Assembly: GCA_029204225.1 (NCBI GenBank)
Contig: CM055109.1
Location: forward strand, 26,170,178-26,234,177
Reading direction: 5' to 3'
DNA from: Diphasiastrum complanatum
Lineage: Eukaryota; Streptophyta; Lycopodiopsida; Lycopodiales; Lycopodiaceae
Length of the DNA stretch: 64,000 bases
Below the pieces are notes generated by a model. The model did no database searches. It saw only the letters and a program-made list of their open reading frames with translations, and had not been told where the DNA came from. Positions 1-14,900 of the stretch are shown in pieces (positions within the stretch are counted from its first letter, which is position 1; the number at the start of each line of letters is the position of its first letter). Both the position numbers and the translations under genes were made by a program.

Positions 1-2834
1 CAAATCACAAATCCATGGATGCTACATGCAAGGAGGAGCCTACATTTGGGCTACCTAGATCCTTGGTAAGAGGTGGTGATGCATGGGAGGAATGTGCTTT
101 GGCTAAAGTGCCTAAGTTGCCTTTCTCAAGATCTACGACAAAGTCATCATTATCCTTGCAATCACTTCACTCAAGAGTACATTCCTTCCCTCCTCAAAGA
201 ACGTCATCCGTGATGGTAAAATAAGGGTATTGTGCATGCAAAGCTTGCACTTTCCAAGTGTAAGAAGCAATGGTGGATCTAATTCTTGCAAATTGTCCAT
301 AGTTAATGATAATAGATATGATTTGTTCTAATTTTTATCATCAAGAACTATGATGTTTTTCATCTTGTGTAGATGTGCTAAGAGAATTAAGTTGGAAGCT
401 TTTTGTGAAACAGCTTCATTTGGTGACTATTTTTGTAATTGTTTGAAAAATGGTGTCATAAAAGGCAAAACACCATTTAATGCAATGTACTTGAAATTAT
501 TTGAGTCCCCATGCTTTGTGCATGATCATTTTAATGTACGGACCAAAGATTATCAATGAAAAGAATAATGGCACCTAGTTTTTTAGTCTTCAAGTAGAGA
601 TTATAGAATCTACATTTTTTTCACCAAAGAAATCGTCAATGGTGGAAATATGAAGTTTCATGAGTGGAAGACTTGCAAACTTGAGGGAGCACTTTGGATC
701 AGCACCTTATTCAACTCATTGATGGAGAGGAGCCGAGTCAAGTGCAAGGAAAAGGTGAAGGTCCGAGAACTCCAAGAAGACCTCCAAAGTCCAAGATGGA
801 GACATCAAGGCTCAAGTTCATTGGCAAAGGAAGGAAAGGTGAGGAGAGTGACATCTGTCATACATTCATCAATCCATTTGATGTTACTTTATATGTGCAA
901 AGTTTCTTGAAGGCAAGGGATAGGCATAATAATGGAGACATCATCGAGATCGTGACGATAGTACCAAGATCTTGGCATACTTAACTCAAAATTCTCTTTT
1001 ATTCTCTTAAATCCATTTTGAAAGAGCATGATCCAGTACATATTCTTATATTTCGTGATGGATCAGTATTCATTCTTGCATTCTATGTAAATAATTTTCT
1101 CTTTCATAAAGATGATGCAAGAAGTGTTGGCAATTCCATCCTAGAATTGGGTTGAGAGCCAATAATGCTCGATCTTGGCCCCTAACATCCAAGCATGTGT
1201 TAAGAACTCAAAGACTCCACAAAAGACTCAAATGCACTTCATTTTCATGAAACTATGTGGCTATGGCATCAAAATCACACCTAGATTTCACTTAGACTAG
1301 ATCGGCAACCAAAAACATGAGTTTTTTTTATCAAACAAGCTAGATATGAGTCAAACTTAATGTGTCCAACCAGGTTGGGTGCCCTACCCACCTCACTTTG
1401 AATGGAAATAACTTCCAAAAGACACATCCATTTGAGTTGAAACAAATTGCAACACAAACTAGACCTAGCTTTCTATCAAGCTATCATGCACTAGATTTGG
1501 ATCTACCTTGGAGATACACCAACCAAACAAACTAGTTTGATGATCCCACACAAGGCTGAGTAGTATAGTCTATACAGTACCCAACATGGATCTAATGAAT
1601 GTGTTTTAGAAAATCTTGATCAAAATTCCTCTTGATAGGTATCTAGATTCAACTACACTCCCAAAAACAAGATTTTGAGCCAAAAAAATCTCATCACACT
1701 TGATAGATGCAATCCACCCTTAGGTAGGCTTGGATATCATGTGTACTTTTCACATGCGTGAGGACATCTCAAACAATGTGAATGATCACCTAAGATGTGT
1801 GTGATTGCACATAGATCTTTCATTCAAAAGATACAAGCAACTACCTTGAAAATTCTAAGGCAAGAGCACTTAATACATGCATCTATCACTCACCATTCAT
1901 CACACATAATGAGAGGCAACTTTGCATGAAAAAGAAAAGTATATTGGCTTGCTCTCAAGTAGAGAGAACTAAGTGTTGGAGCACACTCTCTCCAACTCTC
2001 TCATCAAAAAACTAAGTGCGGACTCAATCTCACTCTCACTCATAGTAGCTCGAGATCCATGAAGAGTGGCAATGGAGCTCAATGATTGGCATTATGATTG
2101 GTCCATGAAATCAAAAGGTGCAATGTCACTGGCCCTCTTCCATTAAGCCAAGTGTAAGTAACCTACACTATCACGAGCTAATCCAACTCTAAATTTGGCC
2201 TAATCACTTAATCACAAGTGTACAATGAGTGGTTTTGATAAAGGACCCCCAAAACCTCAACATAGATTACTTTTACAATTTCCACAAATTTGACCTAACC
2301 ATTAGGTATACCATCTATGGTAGTTAGGTCAACACCAACTTCGTTGATTTTTGGAGGTAGCTCCTAATTTTAGGAAACTTGACCAAAAATCCCATCTAAC
2401 TCATATGATTAGGACCTAATTACCCTAGGCCTATTCCTCACATGTCGGAACATGCTCTCACACGTGTGGATTACAAAATGTACAATGAACTATGTGTTTA
2501 TCAAGCTAGTATTTGCCAATTTTCACATACACACGCACACCCTCACACTCTCGAATGGCTACGATTCTCTGAGATCAGCCTTTGCCAATAATAGCTAAAA
2601 CAATGTTTCATAGAAACCATAGCTAAAACTTGTAACACTGCACGGGCCACAAACAATTGCATGCCTTTTAGACACAGAGCTCCCTTCCTAATTTCATATT
2701 CCTCTACATCTTGCTAGACACATTTATAATTGTCTTGAGGAGGTTTTGGCATAAATGATAACAAATGGCTCTATATTTTTTGCAGGTGATCGTGTTACGT
2801 GAGTTTTTGTTGATAGCAGCATGATTTCACATTA
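1..2834. other. Upstream region without a recognised gene
   Basis: I see no recognisable protein domain here. Two overlapping short frames at 650-984 (+) are rich in charged residues (Gly, Arg, Lys, Glu) and match nothing I know. From about 1490 to 2560 the sequence is part of a dispersed repeat that recurs, diverged, near 26640-27330. It is not coding. A pyrimidine-rich stretch ending in TTTTTTGCAG just before 2787 could be the acceptor of a 5'-UTR intron of the gene that starts at 2835. Confidence 0.4.
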
Positions 2835-2975
2835 ATGGTAAATTCATCATCGTGTTGCTGTTCGGTAGACTTAGAGAAAGAAAGCACGAAATTGTCAACA
2901 AGTCAACTTAAATCTTATGCCCAAGCATATCCCTTCACACCACATGACATTGCTCGTTTGTACATCAGGTTTCAT
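2835..2975 (+). CDS. CIB-like gene, coding exon 1
   Basis: Encodes residues 1-47 and ends in R-F-H before GTATGT. This donor keeps the residue spacing between the R-F helix end and the T-I-S of exon 2 equal to that of calcineurin B. Two alternative GT sites nearby (2969, 2985) give worse spacing. A four-codon upstream ORF (ATG at 2821) ends in TAA that overlaps the start codon (TAATG). Confidence 0.65.
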
Positions 2976-5900
2976 GTATGTGAGGTTTTCTTTTACTCTC
3001 TTTATATTCATTACAAAACATATGCAATATTTGTTGCAATTCTAAGAGCATCATACACTAATATACAAAATTTTAATGTATTATCATGTGTATTAATTTT
3101 TCATATGAATTCAAATTTAGGACTTCACATCATAAATTTAAATGTTTCTTTTTCTAGGTTGGTGATAATGTTTTCCATTTATTTGCAGCAAAATTAGTTT
3201 GGAAGTCAAATTTCTTGTTCAACACATCTTTTGCTTTTGTGTATTACTCGACATCCATTTCTCTATGAAAGAGAGGTTCTTTTGCTCAGGGGATAAAAGA
3301 GACCACCTAAATAATGGACCATCCAAAATGGCTAGTGTAATATGCACAAAAATGATTGTAATGATAATGTGTTGTTCTAAGTTGCTAGATCCGAGCACAA
3401 ATAGCTCTGTCAAATGAAATGAAAATTTTGATTTTTTTAGTCAACCTAAAATGTCGACTCAATGGAGATGCCAGAACAATGAATATCAAACCGAAGAATG
3501 CCCATCAATTTTTCTTGATATTTTCATGGTACTACTCAAAATGGAGCTCTTCCTCTATCTAGCCGAAATCTTTTAAGGACTATCTTTAATTTGAGTATTA
3601 TTTGAACAAAATTTGAAAGACGGTCTACAGAAATGAACAATTTTTTTTACCTGAAGATAGACTACACAAATACATAGAAAAAACCCTCAGGGTCACAAAA
3701 CTTGAGATTCGATGCATTGACAACGGAACTCATACATGATCCTAACATCTATGTCAAATATCTATTGCTACTTGTACAAAAGACAATAAGTTAATTTCAA
3801 TACTCTAGTTTCAAGTACAACAATCATAATTTCCAAGTACTTGTCAAACAAATGATGCTTTAGACACACACACACACGCATGCACGCACACATGCACATG
3901 CGCACATACACACACATGCGCGCGCGCACGCGTGCGCGCGCACACACACACACACACACAGAATCAGAATGAGAGAATAAAATGAAAATGAGGATAATAC
4001 ATAAGGTATATGCAATCAAATTCATCAGACAAGTAGAGCGAAATAGTGTCGAGTGTCTATGGAATAGTTTTGGTCGTCTCAGTATTGTATTATCGATTTT
4101 TGAACTTATTCGAGAAGTCCATGCAATGCTTGAATATTTTTAATCAGTGGAATATTACAATTTTGTTATTGAAACAATTACTTTTCAATGATAATTCGAA
4201 ACATCTTAATGCATGAATGTCATTTACTTTTTTTTTTTTGGCATTCTTTATGCATCTTTCTTGTTCTATCTCATTATGTATATTACTTATTTCACATTGT
4301 TAAACGATTGAATTGAAAAACAACTATCAAAATTACCATGGCTATATATTTTTGGAGTTAATCTTCACTCCGACTCACCCAAACTCAATTCTCGAGCACC
4401 AGTATACTATGTAAATATTCTCTCTCTACAATAGCATGCAGTCTTACTCGCACAAGTTCAACTTCATCAACATCTTCTCAAGGGTGAACCAGTCGCCTTG
4501 ACTTGCTCGACATCTTCGACGATCGTCGACTATTTCTAGTCAAAACGGAGTTCTTCCTCTACATTGTCTAACGCAAACTATGTCACAGTTCATTTTAGTA
4601 CTTTGCTTAAGTGTCCTAATCTTTGATGCCATAAATGGGCATTTGAAGTGCTCGCATTGGTAGTAACTGCATATTCATGATTCAAAATGTGCAAATCATC
4701 TTCTCTGCTTGTAGAGAGGACTTCTTTCAGTTCTTATCCCAAATAGTACATTGTTTTGAATTGAACAAGGCTTTGCAGTCCTGATTAGTGAGCTTGCTGA
4801 CTGATAGTAAATTCTTTGTCAGTTTGGGTACATAAAGTACATCCTTAAGCAAGGTCAATTCACCATTTGGAAGATGAAGGCGTATTGATCCTTGGCCTCC
4901 AATTTGTAGTGTACTTGAGTCACCAAAGTAAACATACTTCAAATCTGCTAGAGTGAGGTCTTCGAATAGGAACTTGCATGGAGTCATGTGCTGAGAAGCA
5001 CTGGAATCGAGATACCATTGGAGGGCATCTCTATTGTCTTGATTTTGTATCATTAGTCGTGTTATGTCTTCATGAGAGGTACCGGATCTGGCAGAATCAT
5101 ATCCTTCGTCCTATTGCATATTCTTCTTTGCTTCATTGTGTTTGAGAACTCGATAGTCCTTGATGTCGTGATTGCTCTTGCAATATTTGAAAAAGAATTT
5201 GGTCTTTGGCCTTTGATGCTATCGATTGTGTTGTTGTGATTACTGGTCTGAATCAGTCTGCTCATCTTTTGTCTTCTTGTCCTTTGAAGATTTCTTCTTC
5301 TAGAACTGTTACTTATTCGATGTAGATAAGCTTTTCCTTCTTACTTCTTCATGCAATAAGATTGCTATCAATTTTTGTAGAGGCAGGTCAGGAGGATTGC
5401 TCAAGAGCAATACTAAGTTGTCACAAGAGGGAGAAATACTGGACAGAAGAGACATGTTAGCATCTTCGTCCGATACTGGTGAACCTATTGTAGCTAATTG
5501 ATTGGGTAGTTGTTTGAATTCATTCAAATGATCAGTGACTAAGGTTCCTTCATTCATCTTGAGCGACACGAACTTCTTTCTCAAGAAGAGACGAGTCTAT
5601 ACATCTGTTGTTTCATACAGACCAGAAAGAATGTCCCATGCTTATTTGGAACTGGAACAATTTGCTACATGAGCTATTTGTAAATCTTTAAGATTCAGAG
5701 ATACAATGGCAAGAGCATTGCCATCCTTAGCTTCCAAAGTGGTCAGCATGTCAGGTTCAGCTGGCTTGGCTGTTGAATTGTTGACGTATCCATAGAGTTC
5801 TTTTTTAGTGAGTATCATTTCCATTTTGAATTTCCACATGTGGAAGTCATCACCGTTGAACTTATTGATCAAGCGGATTTCTGAAGATGTACCTTCCATG

Positions 5901-8900
5901 ATGAATGATCTAAGAAATTATAAAATTATAGTCTTGAAGACTAATAACAGTTTGGACCTAGTGCTCTGATACCACTTTGTTGGGTTCTTTGAATGCGAAA
6001 TGATTGTGGTTGAATATTTTGTTTATCAGCTCTGATACCACCCCTGCTGGATACGAGATCCAATTAAGAGAAAACTCAACATATAAATTATAATAGGATC
6101 CTTGCCAAACAATAGATTTAGACTATTACTTAGATCGACAAGATGAATATCTTAGTAGGTGTCAATGACAACCATGAAGGGAGCGAGATAATTAGGCATC
6201 CGTGACAGCCATACTTCCTTCGAGATTAGATATTTGTCTGAGTCGAGGAGCGAAAGCAAAGGTAGCCAGAAGTGGATTTTTATGTATCCACATTCCAGCC
6301 CAATCAGAGTTGGAATAATCAAGTAATGTCAGAGCGGTCTCTAGATTTTCATTATAACACAGAGCATAGTGCTTAGTGGCTTGAATGTATCTTAGTGCTC
6401 TGAGTAGAGCTTTCCAGTGAGGTAGGCCGTGATTTGACATAAACTGTGATAGTGTGTTGACTATATAGGCTAGATCAGGTCAAGTGCAGACCATGGCATA
6501 CATGATCGATCCGACTATTGATTGATAGGGGTATGCACATCTCCTTCTTCCATGCTTCAGTCATGGGCGGACACATGTCCTTCGACAGTTTGAATCATTT
6601 TTCTCATGAAGCAACTGATTTGAATTGTTGGTGATCAGAGAGTCATCAACATATAAAGCCATTATAACATAGCTTGAGCCTCTGTGTTTGAGATAAACAT
6701 TAGAGTCAACACAATTGGGGACGAAGTCATGCTGCAATAAAAATCGATTGATTCTATCGAACCAGGTCCTTGGAGCTTGCTTCAGCCCTTAAAGAGATTT
6801 TTGCAATTTGCATATCTTGTGTTCTTGGCCTTGAAGGACATAGCCTTCAGGTTGATAGATGTAAATATCATAAAGATCAAATTGATTAAAGTCTTACAAT
6901 TGGACTGAAACTCTCTGTGTAGTCAATCCCATTGGTTTGCTCATATCCTTTGATGACTAGTTGAGCTTTCCATTTGGTTGTTGAGCCATTTGGATTGAGC
7001 TTCAACTTGGAGATCCATTTAGTGTCGATGATCTTTGCATTAAGACTCTAGGTCTTGTTCTTCATCAATGAATTATACTCAACATGCTACTAAGGTTTAT
7101 CATAACTGATGAATGCCTAAGGGATATAACGATTAGGCTCATGTCGATGTTGGGCAGATCTTCGAACAAAAGTCAATTGTTGAGATGATGATTCTCCTTG
7201 ATATGCGACATGGGTATTTTCGATTGTCAGGTCAAGTCGAGTCCTGTCGATGGTGATGGAAGTCGTTGGAACGAACTCTTGCATTGGCTGCTTCTGCTTG
7301 AAGTCATAAAATCTGTCTTCGAGGAAGACAGCATGATTGACACAAAAATGGCCCGACTAGACATCGTAAATTCGATAGGTTGTGTGTGATGTTGAGTATC
7401 CAATGAAGATACTCCTACAACTAACAAGGTCGAGTTTCTTTCTTAGGTCGGAAGGAATCTACACATAGCAAAGACAACCAAACACTCGGAGGTGCTTCAG
7501 GCTCTGTTTGTATTCATGAAAGACTTTGAATGGAGTCCTTGAGTCGACTGCTTTAGTGCTAGAGTAGTTCTACAAATAGCAAGTTGTTGAAATAGCTTCA
7601 GCCCAAAATTTTTTGGAGAGCTGAGCATTTGACATCATTGATCGTGTTGCATTAAGTAGTGTTCGATTCTTCCTCTTGGATGCTCCATTCTATTGTGGTG
7701 TGTAGCTGGTGGTGACCTAATGATGAATGCCGCATGATGATAAGTAGTCAGACATTTTGTCTAATAGGAACTCTCCTCCACTGTCTGCACGTAGGGTCTT
7801 AAGTCTTTGACTAGTTTGTGTCTCAACAAACTATTTGAAATAGTTGAATGCCTCAGACTTGTTCTTAATGAACGTAATGCTGGTGAATCTTGAATAGTCA
7901 TTGATAAAAGTGATAAAGTATACTGTTGAACCCAAAGAGTGAACACTCATAGGGCCGCATAGATCACTACATATCAATCCTGAAATGGACTTTACAGTGA
8001 TATTCCGCCTAAGGTACAAATGTTAATGTTTATTGATGGGTTACCAAAAGATTATCAAGTGGATGTTCGTAGGAACCATCAAAAACCCCTAGAAGATGCT
8101 ATTAGGGCTGCAAAATACTTTGATGACACACCTAAGCCACCTAGGGGTCAACAGCCTAATGAGCTGAAAAAAGGTTTTCAATTTAAGAGGAAGGATAGGG
8201 AAGCTGTTAATGAAACACATCCCAATTCCAACAATCCTAAGAAAACCAAGAAAAACTTTAAATACCATCATGGTGGCAATGATAAAGCTGAAGCTCGTAA
8301 GAAGAACCTGTGCTTCAAGTGCAATGGCGAGGGTCACCTTGCACGTGATTGCGTCAAAAAACAAGCTTCAATCTCAAATAATCTATCTCAAAGTAATGAG
8401 ATGGATGTTTGTTTCCTTAGTTCTTTAGTTTTTGGTCCTTATGACCTTATTTGCACTAAAGGTAAAGTTAATGATCAAGTTGTTAATGTTCTTTTTGACA
8501 CGGGATCCACTCATAAATTTATTAATGTAAATTTGGTGCAGACGCTAAACCTTCCTACCAGAAAAAGTGAGAAAAAATACCGTGTGACAATGGCATCGGG
8601 AAGTAATTCCGATTTGATGGATTTTATTGTTCCTGATGTAGAATTGCGCATTCAGGATTATTCTAAAAAACTAGAATTCCATGTTGTTCAATTAGCTAAT
8701 GTAGATATTGTTCTTGGGCAACAATGGCATTTTGATAAGAACAAATCATTGAGAATTGATTTTGTTGAGAAATCTTTATCTTTTATGCATGAGAATTCTT
8801 TAATTAAGATCAAGTCTAGTTTAAGTGTTGACACTAAAAATGTTAATCCTCATTCTAAATAGGAACTTAATTCTATTATGAAGAATTCTGATTTTAAAGT

Positions 8901-11900
8901 TTATTTATGTTTTCATAATGATATCATTTGCTGCAATGATGAAGAACTTAACATAAATGCCATGAATATACCCAGTGAGAACACTACAGAATTTGAAGCC
9001 TATAATGAACTTAGGCAGGAATTCAATGATGTTTTTCTAGACCTTCCTGTAGGTTTACCACCAGAAAGGACAGTTGATCATAAAATTGACCTAATACCTG
9101 GAGCAATCCCAATCGCACAGCATCCTTATAGGATGAGTGCATCGAAAGAGGCTGAGGTAAATAGGCAATTACATGATTACCTGAAAAAGGGGGTACAACC
9201 TAGTAATTGGGCATCACCAGTGGTTCTGGTGGCCAAGAAGGATGGGTCTATAAGGTTTTGCGTCGACTATACGAAATTAAACAAGGTAACCATTAAGAAT
9301 AGATATCCTGCCGTGGATGGATGATCTAATAGACTATCTTGGTGGTGTTGGGTACTTTACCAAGATAGATTTAAGATCGGGCGACCATCAGATACGCATT
9401 AAAGCAGAAGATATACCAAAAACCGGGTTTCGAACTCGCTTTGGTCACTATGAATTTTTGGTGTTGCCATTTGGTTTGACCAATGCACCGGCAACTTTCT
9501 AACAAATGATGAACGATTTGTTCAGGGCATATTTGGGAAGATTCGTAGTGGTATTCTTAGATGATATCCTAGTGTTTAGTAAGACTTTGGCGGAACATAA
9601 AGAGCATCTTAGGATTGTCTTGGACATTCTAAGAAGGGAAAAGCTAAGGAATTGTCCTACTTGGGGCATAAGATTTCCAAACGAGGGGTGGAGATTGAGG
9701 CTGATCGTATCCAGAGGGTTATTGATTGGCCTATTCTCACCACAGTTCGGGAAATCAAGTCTTTCTTGGAGTTTGTGGGATTTTTCCATCAGCATATTCC
9801 TCAATTTGCTCGATTGGCATTTCCCCTTACCCAGGCCTTGAAAGGCTATAAGAAGCTAAGCCGGAGGGCTAAGAATCCACTATGGTGTGGACAGAGGATA
9901 TGAATAATTGTTTTGAGTTGCTTAAGAAAAGTGTCACTTCGGCACCATTACTAATCATTGGCGATCCTAATAAAACTTTTGTGGTTAGGACCGATGCCAG
10001 TGATTATGCTATTGGAGCTGTTTTGATGCAGGATGGACATCCTGTGGCTTATGAGAGTAAGAGATTCAATCCTGCTCAATCTAGTATTGTACCTATGAGA
10101 AGCAACTGTTTGCAATTGGCGACATTATTTGTATGGAGTCAGATTTGAAGTTTTGACGGATCATTAGACTCTTTGATATTTCTGTGATGCTACAGATTTA
10201 AAGGGGAGGCAAGCTAGATGGGCTGAGCTGATGCAAATCTTTGACTTTTCTATACGTTATTGTAAAGGAAGTCAAAATACTCTAGCAGATGCTTTGAGTC
10301 GGTTACCAGTTATTAATCAGTTGTGCTTTACTATTATAGAACTGGAGTTGTTTCAGTCTCTTCAAGGGCTATATGAGTCCGATCCTTTTTTTGGAAAGTA
10401 TTGGCAACAAGTACTTTCGAGGGTCGATTCAAGTTTGCAAGATTCCTCGAATCAGGGAAAGACTGAAACGGATTTCCTAATTCAAAACAAGATTCTGTTT
10501 CGTAAAGGAAAGGTGTGTGTACCAGAGAATGACATTGTAAGGGCCCAAATCTTGCATGAGTGTCATGATAGTCCATGCACAGGACATCCGGGTATACAAA
10601 GAACACTTGACTTAGTTCGAAGGCAATTTTGGTGGCCTAAGATGAAAAGTCAGGTAGAGCCCTATGTACTTAAATGTACTAAGTGCCAGTTAAATAAAGC
10701 AAAGAGGCTAAAAGCTAGTGGCCTATTACATCCTTTAGATATTCCTACCGGAAAGTGGGAAAGTATATCTATGGATTTTGTGGTCGGGCTTCCACGTACA
10801 AGGAAGGGCCACAATTCAGTTTGAGTCATTGTTGACAGACTTACGAAGTTTGCTCAATTTATCCCAACGAAAACTACTGTTAAAGCTTTAGAACTAGCTC
10901 AATTGTTTGTTCAGAAGCTTTTTCGATTGTACGGGCTGCCTTGCAATATTGTCAGTGACCGTGACCCAAAATTCACTGGGAATTTTTGGCAAGCAGTATT
11001 TGAAAAGTTGGAAACAACTTTAAGTTTGAGTTCTACAGATCATCCGGAATCAGACGGTCAAACGAAAAGGACCAATCAGACGATGGAGGATATGCTTCGA
11101 GCATATGTGGGCCATCGACAATCTGATTGAGAACAGTACCTTCCACTGGTGGAATTTGCATATAACAGTGCAAAACATTCAGTGACCGGATTCAGCCCTT
11201 TCATGCTTATGTATGGTTTTCAACCTCGATCACCAATTAGTGTTGGCATGAAAAACCTACGGGTGCAAGCCGCAGCTGATTTCCTTGCGGATATGCAAGA
11301 AATGTTACAACTGGCTAAAGATAGCATAAGAAGTGCCTAGGACAGGGCAAGGCACTATGCTGATCTATCTCGGAAGCACAAGGTATTCATGGTCAACGAC
11401 TGGGTGTTTTTGAGAGTCCCTAGTCACTCTAGGGGCTTGAAAACTATTAAGTGTGCAAAGTTGGCGCCTAGGTATTGCGGTCCTTTTAAGGTTATCCAAG
11501 TGATAAACAAGCTTGCCTTACTAGCTTAAAGGAGGATCTGGAAAATATTGACCTTGTACTCCACATTGGAGATATATCTTATGCGAACGGTTATCTTTCT
11601 CAATGGGATCAATTCACAGAACAAATTGAAGACATAGCATCACAGGTTCCTTACATGATAGCAAGGTTTGTACTATGTCCTGTCACTAGTCAAAATGGAG
11701 CTCTTCCTCTACCTTGTCCGACACATATTATGTCACAATTCATTTCAGTACTTATGTAGTAACTGCACTACTTCATGCTCGTTGCCCACACAGTTGTTAT
11801 AATTGTCGCATGTATATATACATAATGGCAACATATACGTGTATGATGATGCATGAGATATATGTTATCAGAGTCAATTAGCGGAAGCATGATTAAGGGT

Positions 11901-14900
11901 TCCTCCGTGAACTCCATTGTATCAGAATTATCTGATTCCACATATCAAAGATTTTAGAGAGAGTGAAAGTAATTCAAGAAGTAGAGATAGTATTCAATTT
12001 GTAACTAGCATAGTAAGATCATAACACATAGTGCGTTATTACTGTGAACCATTCTCGGGGATAGGATCGTGATCTGATCATTGTATTTACAATTATTTTC
12101 TTATGTGTGTTCCATTGTCGAATGCTTTCTAATAATTTCTCTCTCGTACATTGATACTCGCTCCTCGACTCAGACGAATATCTAATCTCAAAGGAAGCAT
12201 GGCTGTCACAGATGCCTAATTGTCTCACTCTCTTCATGGTTGTCATTGACACCTACTAAGATATATGTCGTCAGATGACGTTGAGGATTCTAAGCCTGTA
12301 TTACCCAAGCAAACCCCAGTGGTTGAGGGTTAGTTGACTCAAGGATTCAAAGTTTTTCCTTGATTGGAGCTCATATCCAGCAAGGGTGGTGGTATCAGAG
12401 CTGATAAACAGAATATTCAAACACAATCATTCCGCATTCAAAGAAACCAACATATATGACGCAAATTGTTCTATATAGCAAGTTAGATTGATCGTCTAAT
12501 AGTATTGTCAACATGCAGCGAATTTGAATTTTTTTATACAACCACAAAACTAATAGGTAATTCTATCTATCTCTTTATTTGGAATATGATATCAGAGTTT
12601 TCATTCTCTATGTGAATGCCTGTGGTCTATTTATCTTCTGACATGGTATCAAAGCAGATTACTTCCTGAACCGTAGTAGATTGAGAAAAATTAGTGACAA
12701 CCATTTTATTCTATTTTCAATTATCATCCACAAATGAATTCTTCTAGAAATACAGTGTTGATGATCAACAAATTGGATGGAAGTAACTACCACATGTAGA
12801 GAATTGTATTGGCTAAAGAGTTATAAGAAGAAGTAGAAAGTGAAAAGCAAAGGATGGAAAAGCCTTCGCTTTACTAATCTTGAATATTCAAGATTCATTG
12901 TTTGGTCATGTAAGTTGATCCCAAACTTTCAAAAAAGTATGAGACATTATAACTACTCTCTATGATGCTAGAGACGTTTCTACTAAATTATTTCTACGAA
13001 AGAGATTCTTCTCACTACAAATCGTAAAAAATAATGATGACCGATTATCTAAACCATTTTTAAAAGATGTTTGAACAAATGGCTTCAATATGATCTGCAG
13101 TTCAAGACTCAAATGTACTAATGACCTTATTATCACGTTTATATATTTGCATATGCAAGTTGGTTAATGATCGTGTCTACACAAGCATAAATAACTCTTA
13201 TAGCTCAAGAAGAAGCCAAAAGAAGAGATTCAACAAACAATACCAATTCAGAAATTCAAGTCTTATTCTCAAAGAAAGCCTTAAAAATAGAAGAAGAAGA
13301 CTCAAAAGAAGAACATAGCTACAAAATCCAAATAGAAACATCATGCACAACCACTCTTGCATGAGGTTTGTTCTAATCGAAGAGGGACCAAGACCTATTT
13401 TAAGTTAAGGGCTATCTTAAGGTTTAGGCCAAGCCTAATATCTACTACACAAGCTTGTGGACATAATAGATGTTTCTCTTTATGTCTTTCAAAATTTCTT
13501 GGTGGACCATGAGAATGCATACTGAAATTGTGCCCCAATGAAGGTGTATTATTGTCATGTAAGATTGCATAAAATTGTAGAGAGGTCATTAGGTTATGTC
13601 TCTACATGCTTGCTCAACTTTAGTTTTAAAATATCATAAATGACTTTTTACCAAATCAATGGCCAAAATAAATGATCATACAACATGAAAGGGTCTATGG
13701 AAGTTTAACACCCATTTCAATATTTTGGTTGATCTTTTACCATCAAGTACAAAATATCAATAATCATTTACTAAACATGAAAGTTTACTTGTGTAGTTCC
13801 TTTGGATTACCTTGATAATTAAACTTGATCCTGATAGAATTTTATGTTCCACTTCAAGTGTCAGTCAACTTTTGAAAATCCAATTTCTCAACTTTCTCTC
13901 CTTTCTCTTCCCTAAGCCATGCAGAGGTAGCTTGCCTTTACAAAAATATTTAGTTATCCATAGTATTACCAAATGCTCAATTTCATATATCATTGTCTAA
14001 ACATTGCCTACTTTTGTAGGTTATGTGTAGCGAAGGGTCAAATACAATTTCACATCAAGATATTACTCAAATCGAAGAGATGCGTGCCAACCCTTTTGCA
14101 TCTAGAATTTGTGAGCTATTCAGTGAAGATGGGACAGGATGTCTTAATTTTGAAAAGTTTTTGAAACTAATATCAATCTTTTCAGCTAGCACACCAGCTG
14201 AGGTGAAGATGGCTTGGGCCTTTGCCTTGTGGGACTTTGATGGCGACGATCTGATTGGTAGTGGTAAGCTTCAAACATAAATTAACAAAATATTACCATA
14301 GATTCTGAAAAAGATCATAATATTTCTTACTAAAAATACATTTTTGATTTTTATAAAATTTGACACAATGCCACAACTTTGCTACTAAGATGCACTCTTG
14401 GAGTAATTGTTTTAAATCATTTTTAAGCTATAAGTGAAATACATTTTTTGTGAGTCATCATGTCTCTTTTTAGTTTCGTGTTGAGAAGAATTTCAACACT
14501 ATTATGAGATAAAAAGTGTGAATGCGTTGTCCTTTTAGCTACAATTATGAAGAAACTAGGATGAATCATTGAGTTTGTCTACCCAACAACTTGTAAGATG
14601 GCTTAGTTACTAATCTTAGAAGTGGAGATAATTTATATCAATAGAACATGTTATATAAATAATTTCTTTTGGAAATATAAATGATATCCATAAATACCAC
14701 CTTCACATTTTTTTGCACCAAATCACATGAACTCATTTTTCTTTAATGACGGCTAGTGTATCATTTGATGATAGGAATTAAAATTTTCGCTCTTAACATA
14801 ATGCCTTGCTTCTTCTTTTTTGGGTGCTTTTCTTGCAGAAGATATTAGGGAAGGAATTGATTTGATTACACATGCTGGTACCATACCACAACCTTCTGCA

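Noticed and set aside
3768-4025. Minus-strand Cys/Val/Arg-rich reading frame
   Set aside because: It is the translation of the CA/CG microsatellite and has no coding features.
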